Source: CAIQPS01 sp963721365 (GTDB taxonomy: Bacteria; Actinomycetota; Thermoleophilia; RBG-16-64-13). Taken from it: a DNA stretch of 64,000 bases. Location: NCBI GenBank assembly GCA_963721365.1, contig CAVRJE010000021.1, positions 1-64,000 on the forward strand, written 5' to 3'. This document shows, piece after piece, positions 7,393 through 18,187 of the stretch. Numbering within the stretch: position 1 is the stretch's first letter; every line of letters starts with the position of its first letter. The notes beneath the pieces were generated by a model. The model was not told where the DNA came from. It worked only from the letters and a program-made list of their open reading frames with translations, and ran no database searches. The translations under genes and the position numbers were made by a program.

Positions 7393-9997
7393 TGAGGCCC
7401 GGCACCGCGGATGACCCGACCGGCCTCTCGCCCGCGGAGGCAGGCGAGAGGCTTCGGACCGAAGGGTTCAACGAACTACCATCCGGCAAGAACCGCGGGC
7501 TTCTGGCTATCGCTCTCGGAGTGATCAAGGAGCCGATGTTCCTGCTCCTGGTCTTTTCCGGAGCCCTTTACGCCACCTTGGGCGACCTTTCGGAAGCCTC
7601 GATGCTCTTGGGCTTCGTGCTCGTGGTCATGGGCATCACTGTCTACCAGGAACGCAAGACGGAGAGAGCCCTCGAGGCTCTACGCGATCTCTCGAGCCCG
7701 CGCGCCCGGGTGATCCGAGGCGGGGAGCAACTCAGGATCCCTGGGCGAGAAGTCGTCCGGGGCGACGTCGTCATCGTCAGCGAGGGCGATCGGGTACCGG
7801 CCGACGCGCTTCTTCTCTCGTGCGACAACCTGCAGGCCGACGAGTCTCTCCTCACGGGAGAGTCGGTGCCGGTCCGCAAGCTGGCCGCGGCCGATATGCC
7901 GACGTGAGACCGCCGCCGCCGCCCGGCCGGGCGGCGATGACCTTCCGACCATCTACGCGGGGACGCTGGTCGTGCAGGGCCAGGGGATCGCCGAGGTCAT
8001 CGCCACCGGGCCTCGCACCGAGATGGGCAGGATCGGGCAGGCGCTCGAATCCACCGATCGCGAGCCGACCGATCTCCAGCGGCACAGCGGACGCCTGGTG
8101 CGGAACATGGCTTTCGTGGGGCTCTTCGTGTGCGTCCTCGTGGTGCTCATCTACGGTCTGACCCGCAATCAGTGGATCGAGGGGCTTCTGGCCGGCGTGA
8201 CCTTGGCCATGGCCACGCTGCCGGAAGAGATCCCGGTGGTGCTCACCGTCTTTCTGGCTCTGGGCGCGTGGCGCATCAGCCAGAAGAACGTCCTCACCCG
8301 CAGGATCCCTGCCGTGGAGTCGCTCGGCTCGGCCACCGTTCTCTGCGTCGACAAGACCGGCACCTTGACGCTGAACCGGATGACGATCGCCCGGCTCTTC
8401 GCCGGCGACCGGTTCTTCGCGGTAGGCGGAGGGCCCGAGAGCGTCACGCTTGACGCCCCGGTTCTCGAGCCCTTCCACGAGCTCGTGGAATACGGGATCC
8501 TCGCCAGCGAGGTCGACCCGTTCGACCCGATGGAGAAGGCCTTCAAGGATCTCGGGACGACGTACTTCGCCGGTTCCGAGCACCTTCACGACGACTGGCA
8601 GATCGTCCACGAGTATCCGCTGTCGCGGGAGCTGCTCGCCATGTCCCACGTGTGGCGCTCGCCCGTGGGCGATGCCCATGTCATCGCGGCCAAGGGCGCC
8701 CCCGAAGCCATCGCCGACCTGTGCCATCTGGATGCATCGCAGCATGCGGAGCTCGCCCGGGCCATCGAGACCATGGCCGAGGACGGCCTGAGGGTGCTCG
8801 GAGTGGCCAGGGCTCTCTTCCACGGGGACGAATGGCCGGGGGCGCAGCACGAATTCGACTTCACCTTCCTGGGGCTGGTGGGGCTCTCCGACCCTCCCCG
8901 CCCGTCGGTCGCCAAATCGCTCGAGGAGTGCCGGACCGCCGGCATCCGGGTGATCATGATCACCGGAGACTACCCGGGAACGGCGCGGGCAATCGCCCGG
9001 CAGATCGGTCTCGAGCCGGCGGACACGGTGATCACCGGTCCCGAGCTCGAGGCGATGGAGGAGTCGGAGCTCCAGGAGCGCATCGGGGAGTGCAACATCT
9101 TCGCGCGGATGGTGCCCGAGCAGAAGCTGAAGCTGGTGCGGGCGCTCAAGGCCCGGGGCGAGCTGGTGGCCATGACCGGCGACGGCGTGAACGACGCGCC
9201 CGCCTTGAAAGCGGCGAACATCGGGGTGGCCATGGGCCAGCGGGGGACCGACGTCGCCAGGGAAGCCTCGTCGCTCGTCCTGCTCGACGACGACTTCTCG
9301 TCCATCGTGGCCGCCGTCAGGCTGGGCCGGCGGATCTTCGACAACCTCAAGAAGGCAGTGGCGTACATCTTCGCCGTCCACACGCCCATCATCGGTCTGA
9401 CCCTCATCCCGCTCATCATGAGGTGGCCGCTGATCTTCTCGCCGGTGCACGTGGTCTTCCTGGAGTTGATCATCGACCCCGCCTGTTCGGTGGTGTTCGA
9501 AGCCGAGCCGGAGGAGAAGGGCATCATGAACCGCCGGCCGCGGGCCGACGAAGGAGCCCCTGTTCGGGCGCAAGGTCCTCGGGATCAGCGTGCTCCAGGG
9601 TCTGGTGGTGCTGGCGATCCTGGTCGCGCTCTACGGGATCTCCCTGGCCCGGGAACAGACCGCCGACCAGGCTCGAGCCCTGATCTTCACCGCGCTGATC
9701 GTCGCCAACCTGGCCCTCATCCTGACGAACCGATCGTGGAGCCGGGGGATCGTCGCGACCCTTCGCACCCCCAACACCGCGCTTTGGTGGGTGCTGGGAG
9801 GGGCCGTGGTGTTTCTAGGGCTCGTGCTCTACGTGCCTGCGCTCAGGGATCTGTTCCGCTTTGGCGTGCTTCACGCGGTGGATCTGGTCATCTGCTTGGG
9901 CGCCGGACTCCTGAGCGTGGCGTGGTTCGAAGGGCTCAAAGCCATCCGGGGACGGCGCGAGCGCTTAGCCGGAGATCTGGCTCCCTCCGACGGCTGA
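7392..9997 (+). CDS. P-type cation-transporting ATPase (two frame changes)
   Basis: An E1-E2 ATPase of about 868 residues, closest in layout to the Ca2+-type PII enzymes. In order: N-terminal cation-ATPase segment, actuator loop with LTGES (about residue 155), membrane helix with PEEIP, phosphorylation motif DKTGTLT (Asp codon near 8350), P-domain TGDGVNDAPAL (9177), and C-terminal helices. Frame changes near 7900 and near 9545 split it into three; at the second, removing one G from GCGGGCCG restores RPRPTKEPLFG, a conserved family stretch. The ion is not certain: PEEIP is shared by Ca2+ and related pumps. It is translationally coupled to the zinc-ribbon gene. Confidence 0.8.
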
Positions 9998-10042
9998 GGT
10001 GCCGGGCCACGGCAGCCAAGCCGGCGTCTTCATGCGATTCGA

Positions 10043-11827
10043 TCAACTCGCCGGGATCACCGGGGCGAGCAGGAACGACTCGTGCTTGCCCCCCGTGTGG
10101 ATCGTGTGGTTCCCCTTGTTCACGGTGTCCAGGTGCCCGTCGGTGTGCCCCTCCGAGGGGTAGAAGTAGATGTCGCTCCCCTGGATCACCAGGCGCAGCT
10201 TCTCGCCCTTCTCGAAGAGCACGCTCGTGGGCAGGATCTCGATATCCACGGGGACGATCTCACCCGGCGGGATCTTCATCTCGCGGGCGTGCTTGAGCAC
10301 CGGTTGCCAGGGGGTCGACTTCTCCTCGTCGAGTTCGCGGTGGGATGCGCGCAGCCATCCCAGGGCTACCGGGCCGTCGTCGTGATTGCCGAAGAAGGCG
10401 AAGGGGACGAGATTGCCGGTCGTGTCGATCTTCTCCAGGGCGACGAACAGGTCGAGGTCGTCGGCGGCGTCGGCCTGCACCCATAGCCTGAGGCTCATGT
10501 GGCCGGTGAGCTCGGTCTTCTCGGAGAATCTCATCTCGAACGTGGCCCGCTTGGCTTTGGCCTTCGCGTGGCTCAGTCCGGGCAAACCGGCCGGCGCGTC
10601 CACCCGCCGGGTATCGAGCGAGTACTCTTCGACTGCCTCCCGGAAGAACCGGGAATACTCGCTGCCGTCCTCGCTCATGTCGTAGAGACGATCCACGTTG
10701 TACGCCGCCGCCGACTCGTACGCGGGAGGGGTCGTGCCGAGGCTCGCGGTCGCCGCGTTGAGGAAGTACTTGGTGTACTGGGTCCGCGCGAGCGGCCACT
10801 CGTTCTCCGTCCGGGTCTCGCCGACGTAGTACCTCTCCCTGACCTCGATGGTCACCTTCGGCCAGTCCTTCACGTGGTTGTCGATGCCCTTGAGAAACCG
10901 GTTGAAGAACTGGCGCTGCTTCTCCACGTTCTCGAGTTGGTAGAAATGCCACCACTTCTTGCGCCCGTGCACGACCAGCCATTTGTCCTTGGACGAGATC
11001 TGCTTGAACCCCTCGATGGTCCCGCGGTTGTGCAGGCCGTGGTCGGTCCAGGAGGCGACCACGAAGGCGGGCACGGTTATCTTGGAGAGGTCGGCGTTCT
11101 TGCCGGCCCAGTACTCGTCGTAGAGAGGATGCAGCTTCCGCATGGCGAGCAGGTCCTCGACCCGGGTGTTCGAGAAGAGGATGGCGTCCTGCAACATGGC
11201 GCAGAACAGGGTCTCGGGGATGCCGCCGTGGAAGAGCAGTTCGCGGTAGAAGTCGCTCACTCCCTCCCAGGGATTGATGGCGGCGAGGTGCGGGGGATTG
11301 GCGGCCGCCACTTTCCACTGGCTCCAGGCGAGATAGGAGACCCCGTGCATCCCCACCTTGCCGTTGCTCCACTCCCGGGTGCCCGCCCACTCGATGAGGT
11401 CGTAGATGTCCTCCACTTCCTGCTCGCTCATCCAGGTGAGGTCGCCTTCGCACGCCCACGAGCCCCGCGGGATCGGGGGTGATGATCGCGTAGCCGTTGG
11501 CGCACCAGTAGACCGGGTCGGCCGCCTCGAACTTGGTGAACTCGTTGAAGTCCTCGTCCTTCAGCCCGGTGTTGCCCAGATGGGCAGTAGAGGATGTGCC
11601 CGTGCTTGCCGTAGGGGCCCCAGCCGATCAGCGGGGGATACGTGCCGGGAGCATCGGGGCGATAGACGTCGACGTAGATGACGGCTGCCGTCGCGCATGG
11701 GGACGGCGACGTCGTACTCGATGACCATGCCCCGCGCCTTCTCGGTCCGAGGGTTGAACCCAGGATATCCCCCCTGTTCCGGCGGCACCGCCGCGGTGAA
11801 GATCAGGTCGTCGGGCTGCTTGGCCAT
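10043..11827 (-). CDS. CocE/NonD-family (X-Pro dipeptidyl-peptidase-like) hydrolase (three frame changes)
   Basis: An alpha/beta hydrolase of about 590 residues. The nucleophile elbow reads GMHGVSYLAW, the serine being in GVSY; the C-terminal beta-sandwich and the DGHLDTVNKGNHTIHTGG ending are typical of the CocE/NonD family, which cleaves esters or X-Pro peptides. The start is the ATG at 11827 after GGAGGGCAAGAG. The N-terminal third is broken near 11690, 11587 and 11470. Restoring each gives continuous family sequence: VAVPMRDG to VIYVDVYRPDAPGTYPP, then LGNTGLKDEDF, then DPRGSWACEGDL. It lies downstream of, and slightly overlaps, the large phosphatase gene on the same strand. Confidence 0.75.
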
Positions 11828-14800
11828 CTCTTGCCCTCCTCCGTACGGACTTCACTTGGCAGATCACCGTCAGCGCCTACGGTACAGCCGGGAATACCCT
11901 CACTCAAAGACAGCACGAGCACGGCCACGTCGTCTTTCAAAGCCCCGCCGGAAAAGGCGAGGACCTCGTCGAGAACGGCGACTCGGGAGGTGCTCCACGG
12001 GCACCTGCGCCTCCCGGATGAGAGTCTCCAGACGCTGGTCTCCGAAGAAATCGCCGTTGCGACGGGCCTCGATCACCCCGTCGGTGTAGAGGACCAGCCG
12101 GTCGTCGACGCCCAGGTCGGTCTGGGAGACCTTCCATTCCGAATCGGCGAAGACACCCAGAGGGGCGGAGTGCGATCGCAGCCTCTCCACCTCGCCCGAG
12201 GCCCTCTTGAGAAGTACATCCGGGTGGCCCGCGGAGGAATACCGCAGGCAGGCGGTACCCTTGTCCAGGACGCCCAGAAAGACGGTCACGAACCCCGGCA
12301 GGTCTTTCTCGATGAGAAGCCGGTTGGTATGCGCGAGGACGTCGGCGGGCCGGAGGGTCTGGTGCGTGAAAGCGTGCACGACATCCTTGACCAGGGTGGC
12401 CGTCCGCGCCGCCTCGATCCCGTGGCCGGCCACGTCTCCTATGAGGACGGCCACGCTTCCTTCCTTGACCTCGAACACGTCGTAGAAGTCGCCGCCCACA
12501 CGGGCGGCTTCGGTGGCCGAACGGTACAGATGGCCCAGTTTGAAGGGGCCGATCTCCGAAGGGATGTTGAGAAGCGTGCCCTGGAGGCGCTCGGCGATGT
12601 CGAGTTGCTGCTCGTAGAGCCTCTCGTTCTCCTCGGCCAGCGCGCGAAACCGCTCCTCGCTGGCCTCGAGCCCCTGCATCAACTTCTCTCGATCCTTGAT
12701 CGACTGCGAGAGTACGGCCTCCCGCGCCGCCGCGCGGCGGCGAACGTAGTCGCCGGCGACGCCGGCCAGCCAGGCCGCCAGGGTCCACAGGGCTATGGAG
12801 ATCACGATGGCCGGCCAGAAGACGCTTCGGCCGAAGTCGGTGAGGAACGCGAGATAGGCCAGCCCGCCGACGAGAGCCACGATCACTCCCGGCAACGGCC
12901 CCACGGTGACCGCGGCGATCACCGCGATGAGCGCCGCCGCCGCGCCGGGGATGCCGAGGTAGTGGCTGGGGGACTCGAACTGGCCGATACCGACGAACAG
13001 CACCACCTCCACGAGCGAGGCGACGAGGGTCACCGCGAGCGCCCCCTTGCGGTGGAGCACCTGCTCTTCCAGCCAGCCTGTCCAGCGGCGGCGCGTGGCT
13101 CCCACGCGCGTGCGTGCAGTCACGTCCTGGAGCGAGAACAGCAGCGCCTCCACCTCGCCCGACGCGTCCAGCAGCGGGGTGAGGCTCCAGTCCCAATAGG
13201 TCAGCCCCCACTCCGGGTGATCGGGGAACTCGAAGGGGCGCGCCTCGATGGTGATGGGCTCCTTGCTTCGCCGGACCTCCTCGAACACGGTCTGAGCATC
13301 CGAAGGGTAGAGCTCGAAGTGGTTGTGGCCGGGAAAGTCACCGGCGTCTCTCCGGCACGCCTTGGCGTAGGCCTCGTTCACCCGGATGAAGTTGAAGTCG
13401 CGATCGAGCAGCACGAGCGGTGTGGGCGAGCGCTCGAAGTATGCGTCAAGATAGCGGGTGCGCTCCTCGCTCTCGCGAAGCGCCTTCTGGGTCTGCTGCT
13501 GCTCGGTGGTCTCCACGGCGGTATTGAGAAGGCACCATCCGTCCTGACCGGGAAGCCGTACGCGTTCGAGTGTCCAACTGAAGCTGCGGGGTTCGGGCGC
13601 CCCCCCGGGCGCCGGGCTCAGCATGAACACCGCATCCGACATCTGGTAGGTCTCGCCGGTCTCCAGCACCCGCGAGAAGATCTCTTCGAGCTGCCTCCGC
13701 CGCTTCGGGCAATACCTCGCCGATCCTCTTGCCCAGCGTCCTCCGGCCCGGCAGCAGCGACTGGTAGGCCGCGTTGACGTACTGATACGTCAGATCGCTC
13801 CCACGGAAGAGGGCTATGGCGGCCACCGTGCTGTCGAGCAGGGTCGCAAGGAGCTCCTGCCCCTCCGCGAGACGCCGCTCGGCCTCGGCGCGTTCGGCCT
13901 CGGCATGCTTGCGCTGGCTGATGTCGAGACAGAAGCCCAACATGCGGACCGGTTCGCCGGCATCGTCGTACATTCCCTCACCAGCCGCGTATACCCACCG
14001 CACGGAGCCGTCGGGCAGGATCACGCGGTACTCGCTGGCGAGGGGCTTGCGGTCTCTGAGAGCCACATCGATGCGCTCCGACGCTGCCGGTTCGTCTTCG
14101 GGGTGCACCGCTCGGCGCCACGCTTCAAACGACGCCTGCTCACTCGAGGAGTCCATGCCAAAGAGGCCGAAGAGCCCCTCGTCCCAGGTGAGAGTCCCGG
14201 TCACGACGTCCCAATCCCAGAAGCCCGCCCGGGCCGCCTTTTCCGCAAGCCTCACCGCCCGCTCGCTGTCCTTGAGCGCCTCTTCGGCCTGCTTGCGATC
14301 GTTGATGTCGCGGCTGAACATCGCGAAGCCCCCGGCAAAGGGGATCACGGAGACTTCCGACCATCTGTTCCCCTGAGGATGGCACATCTCACGGGTCACC
14401 TCGGCGCCCTCAGCCTTGGCCTTGGCGAACATCTCCCCGAACGGCCCCACACCCGATCCGGCTGGGGATATGCGGTGGCCGAGAAGCTTCGCCCGGGGCT
14501 CAAGCGCCTGGGCGGCCATCGAGTCGTTCAGGTAGACGCACCGAAGATCGTCGTCAAAGATGGCGAACCCCTCGGGCATGGCCTCGAACACCGCCTCCAG
14601 CCGGTCGCTGGTCTCGAACAGCTCCAGCAGGCTCGGCGGCAGGGGCGAGTCGGCCCGCGGCCGGCTATGTCCCTCCCGGTAGAAGGTCAGGGTGAGGAGC
14701 GTTCCACCCTCGGCGGCGGAGTACAGGGCCAGGTGGTCGGAGAGCTTGGCCATGAGAGGCAGGCCCAGCCCACGCGCATGTTGCGCCTTGAGCCGGTCCG

Positions 14801-15073
14801 GGCGTCTGGAACTCGCCCGGACCCTTTACCTGGATCTCCAACCTGTCCGCGTAGAGAAGCGCCTTGATCTCGACCTGGCCTTTCACCGGCGCGTGTTCGA
14901 TCGCGTTGGCCGCGGCCTCTGAAGTGAGCAGAGTGATGTCGAACGACCGGGCTTCGCCAAAACCGGCCTCAGCCGCTATCTCGGAGACGAAGCGCCGTGC
15001 CCTGGAGAGCTCGGCGAGGTCGGGCGAGAGAACGATCGACCGGCTGACCCGGCCTCTGGCGCGCGTCGACCAC
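11803..15073 (-). CDS. RsbW-like kinase - multi-PAS - membrane - SpoIIE/RsbU phosphatase fusion (frame changes)
   Basis: After frame repair this is one protein of about 1,085 residues. From the N-terminus: a GHKL anti-sigma-type ATPase (LTSEAAANAIEHAP N box, then ARGLGLPLMAKLSDHLAL and GGTLLTLTF), three to four PAS domains (e.g. EAMPEGFAIFDDDLRCVYLN; YFERSPTPLVLLDRDFNFIR), four to five membrane helices (about 12750-13060), a coiled linker, and a PP2C-like SpoIIE domain (ARVGGDFYDVF, IGDVAGHG, LVLYTDGV). No stop separates kinase from PAS. Frame changes lie near 15040, 14796, 13700 and 11985; after the last, the frame continues as VLDEVLAFSGGALKDDVAVLVLS, ending about 11803. The GTG start at 15073, 4 bases after the STAS stop, is tentative. 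Confidence 0.7.
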
Positions 15074-15077
15074 GGAG

Positions 15078-15395
15078 CTAGGAAGGATCGTCCAGGAGTC
15101 TGAAGCGAGGGTCGGACGCGAGCCCGACGATCTCGAAGACCCGCCGGAGGTCACGACTCGGCCCAATGACGCCCAGCCAGGACTGCTCGTCCATCTGCCG
15201 CACCGCTTGCAGCAGCACGTTCAGTCCTCCGCTGTCCAGGAACGGGCAGCCCGTCAGGTCGATGAGTAGAGGCGAGTGGTAGCCCTCGGAGTGCGACTCG
15301 ACGGCGGCTGCGAACTCCGGGGCGGTCGCCATGTCGACGTCTCCGTCCACGCGCAGGACGGGGATGGTCTCGTGCACCGACACCGAGAGGTCCAC
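15078..15395 (-). CDS. STAS-domain anti-sigma factor antagonist
   Basis: This 105-residue single STAS domain begins at a GTG preceded by GGAAAGGAG. The family phosphorylation site is FLDSGGLNVL (Ser near residue 54). Such proteins bind an RsbW-type kinase when unphosphorylated, releasing a sigma factor or other partner; the kinase phosphorylates them and a SpoIIE/RsbU phosphatase reverses it. Both activities appear to be encoded by the next gene, which starts 4 bases after this stop, so the pair makes a complete partner-switch cycle. No sigma factor gene lies nearby. Confidence 0.85.
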   Translation of the reverse strand: MDLSVSVHETIPVLRVDGDVDMATAPEFAAAVESHSEGYHSPLLIDLTGCPFLDSGGLNVLLQAVRQMDEQSWLGVIGPSRDLRRVFEIVGLASDPRFRLLDDPS

Positions 15396-15457
15396 GCGGC
15401 TCCTTTCCGCCGTTAGGCCGTCAGCGAAGCTACATGTCTACCCGAGGGGCGGGGAAG

Positions 15458-17587
15458 TCAAACGTCGACGACCGAGTAGAACCCCTCTCGCACGGCGTCG
15501 ATGATGTGACGCGGCGTCGCACAGTCCCCGACTACGAAGACCCGCGGCGCGGCGCCCCTCAGTTCGTCGACGACGATGCTCCGCGGGCTCATGCCCATCG
15601 CAAGGACCACGGTGTCCGCGGGGATGCTCGTGCGCGCGGCCGCCGCGCCGGCAGCCGCCCCAGGCGCCGCGCCCGACCGGACCGCCGCGGACCTCCTCCA
15701 CGGTCACTCCGTCGGCCCGGATCTCGACGACCTTCGCCCCTGTTCGCACCTCCACCCCGGCTTCGGCCAGCAGTTCGAGCAGCATCCCCCGGTTGATGAA
15801 GTTGAAGTCGAGAGCCGCTTCGGGCAGCATTTCCACCACCGTCACCTGCTTGCCCTGCCGCGCCAGGTGCAGGGCGGTCTCGCAACCGATGCCGCCGCCG
15901 CCGGCCACCACCACCCGCGCACCGGTCTCCGCGTCGCCGGTGCAGACGTCCCCCGCCCACACGGCGCCCGGCTTCCTCGATCCCTGGGATGGCCGGGCGC
16001 GCCGGCTCGGCTCCCACCGCTATGATCAGACGGTCCGGCTGCTCCGCCGCCACCCTCGCCGCGTCGGCCATCACTCCCAGCCGCACGTCGACACCCAGGG
16101 TCACGACCCGGGCGCGGAGGAAGCGCAGGAACCGCTTGAGCTCGTCCTTGAAGCCCGGGCCGGATGCCGCCAGCAAGTTGCCTCCCAGCGAGAAGCTTCG
16201 CTCGAACAACACCACCTTGTGACCTCGCTCCGCGGCGGTGATGGCCGCCTGGAGGCCGGCGGGCCCGCCCCCCACGACCACGACCTTCTTCGCCGCGGGC
16301 GAGACCGCCGGCAGCGTCGCGGTCTCCGTCTCGATCCCCGCCCAGGGGTTCACCGCGCAGCGCACGGGGATGAACCGGGCCACCCGGGCCAGGCACTCGT
16401 TGCAGCGGATGCAGGGGATGACCTCTTCCTGGAAACCGTGGAAGGTCTTGCCCGGCAGGCAGGGATCGGCGAGCAGCGCCCGGGCCATCGCCACCACGTC
16501 GGCCTGTCCGGTCGCGACGATCTTCTCCGCCAGGTCGAGGTCAACCACGGCGCCCACGGCGGTCACGGGCTTGCTCACCGTCTGCTTGAGCCGGGTCGCG
16601 AAGTGCACGTTCTTGCCCTGCGGCAGGAAGTACGCGGGATGGACGTAGGGGATCAGCCGCATCTCCCCCATCGTCCCGCAGGAGGCGTGAAAGAGGTCGA
16701 CGTGATCCTCGATCAGCTTGCGAACTCGCAGCCCCTCTTCCTGGGTCAGGCCACCGGGTACCAACTCGTCGGCGCTGAAGCGGTATTCGATCCCCAGCTC
16801 GGGGCCGCAGAGCTCCCGGATGCGGGAGAGGACGCGAAGCGGGAAGCGGGCACGGTTCTCCAGGCTTCCCCCGTACTCGTCGGTGCGGCGGTTGGTGCGG
16901 GGAGAGGTGAACTGGGCCAGGAGCCAGCCGTGGCCGCCGTGGAGCAGGATCATGTCGAAGCCGGCCTTCTTGACCCGAAGGGCGGCCTGGGCGTAGTTCT
17001 CGATGACCTGCTCGATGAGGTCGGTGGTCCATCACCTGCACGTCGATCTTGCGGCCGAGCAGAGCCTCGTGGAGCTGGCTGGTCATCACCGACGGGGCGA
17101 TCGGCGCCCGGTCGCCTATGAGACCCGGCATGGTCTGCCCGCCGCCGTGGCACAGCTCGATGGAGGCGAGGGCGCCGTAGCGGTGGATGCCGTCGGCGAT
17201 GCGGCTGAGCCCCGGGATCTTGTTGTCGTGATCGAGGAAGAGCTGGCCCGCGTGGGTGATGCCGTAGTCGGAATCGATGGCGCTCTCGCCCACCGTGACG
17301 ATGCCGGCCCCGCCCCGGGCTTTCGCCCGGTAGTAGTCGACGAGTTCGGTGGACGCCGACCCGTCGACGTTCGCGAGGCAGACGAGGGTCGGCGCCGCCT
17401 CGATACGGTTCTTGGCGGTGAGCAGGCCTATCCGGAGTGGTTGCCGCAGCGCGTCGAAGGTGGTCGCGTCGTACGTCGACGGGTCATACGGCGCCGCCGC
17501 CGAGGTGCCGGGGTCGTAACCGGTGGCGTCGTAGCGGGGAGCGGCGTCGTGGCGAGGAGCGGTGTCCCGGGAGGCGCTACCGGTCAT
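15458..17587 (-). CDS. Old Yellow Enzyme/2,4-dienoyl-CoA-reductase-type FMN-FeS-FAD oxidoreductase (three frame changes)
   Basis: About 709 residues. N-terminal FMN TIM barrel (LRIGLLTAKNRIEAAP; HGGHGWLLAQFTSP.TNRRTDEYGGS), iron-sulphur motif CIRCNECLARV...CAVNP, then an FAD/NAD(P) module (VVVVGGGPAGLQAAITAAERG, and a second Rossmann VVVAGGGGIGCETALHLA). The layout is that of 2,4-dienoyl-CoA reductase, trimethylamine dehydrogenase and enoate-reductase relatives. The substrate is unknown. The N-terminus has an unusual Tyr/Asp-rich tail of about 45 residues. Frame changes lie near 17030, 15970 and 15660; the last restores a proper ending (VVGDCATPRHIIDAVREGF) and the stop at 15458. The ATG overlaps the TfoX-N gene stop by 4 bases. 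Confidence 0.82.
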
Positions 17588-17955
17588 GTCCGGGGTCCTT
17601 TCTTCGGTTTTGGCTGCTTGGGGGGCATGGAGGCGACGAACTCCACCGAACGGCGCATCCACTCCTCCAATGCCGCGGAGTCGCTCCAGATCGCCTCGGG
17701 CATGGTCACGTACTCGGTCATCGGCCGGCCGGGGATGGGCTCGAAGGGCTTGGCCTCCCAGTCGGTCTCGAGCTGAGCCCTCGTCTCGGACGGGAGCCTC
17801 AAGAAGAGCTGCTGCCCGTAGACCCCGGCGAACATGTTCCCGTTGATGAAGAAAGCGGGGCAGCCGAACATCTTTCGCCGCTCGATGACGGCGAACGGCT
17901 CGGCCGCTTCGTCGAGTATCCGGCCGAGCTCGGTCGAAGGCTTCTCCCAGTCCAT
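17584..17955 (-). CDS. TfoX N-terminal domain protein
   Basis: This 123-residue protein has the TfoX-N pattern: an N-terminal helix, RKMFGCPAFFINGNMFAGVYG near residue 27, LFLRLP, then PMTEYVTMP and a C-terminal amphipathic helix ending in a Lys/Pro tail. TfoX-N domains occur in competence regulators but also stand alone in many bacteria with unknown function; that appears to be the case here. It is the first gene of a two-gene unit with the flavoprotein (ATGA overlap). Its start lies 232 bases from the divergent S-layer gene. Confidence 0.8.
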   Translation of the reverse strand: MDWEKPSTELGRILDEAAEPFAVIERRKMFGCPAFFINGNMFAGVYGQQLFLRLPSETRAQLETDWEAKPFEPIPGRPMTEYVTMPEAIWSDSAALEEWMRRSVEFVASMPPKQPKPKKGPRT

Positions 17956-18187
17956 GACGTTCCTCCTATCGCTGAGTAGGGGCAGCGCAGACCCCGCCGC
18001 CCCGCTTCCGGGCGCACCCAGTCACCGGGCGGACGCGCCATCTCAAGCCGCTCCCCGATTCTACCGATATTACCGGGCAGGAAGTGAGCGACACCCGGCC
18101 GCCCCTCTGCGACTTTCGTTGGATCGACGGTCGGCCGGACTCTCGCTAGCTTCTCGACCGTGAGGGCAAAGCCTCCGGAGGTACGCA

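Noticed and set aside
7720..7910. Programmed frameshift in the ATPase near 7900.
   Set aside because: No slippery heptamer with a downstream stem is evident, and similar one-base changes occur in many unrelated genes of the window.
7852..9573. A 573-codon minus-strand open frame opposite the P-type ATPase.
   Set aside because: His/Arg/Asp-rich shadow with no domain; the plus strand carries unmistakable DKTGT and GDGVNDAP motifs.
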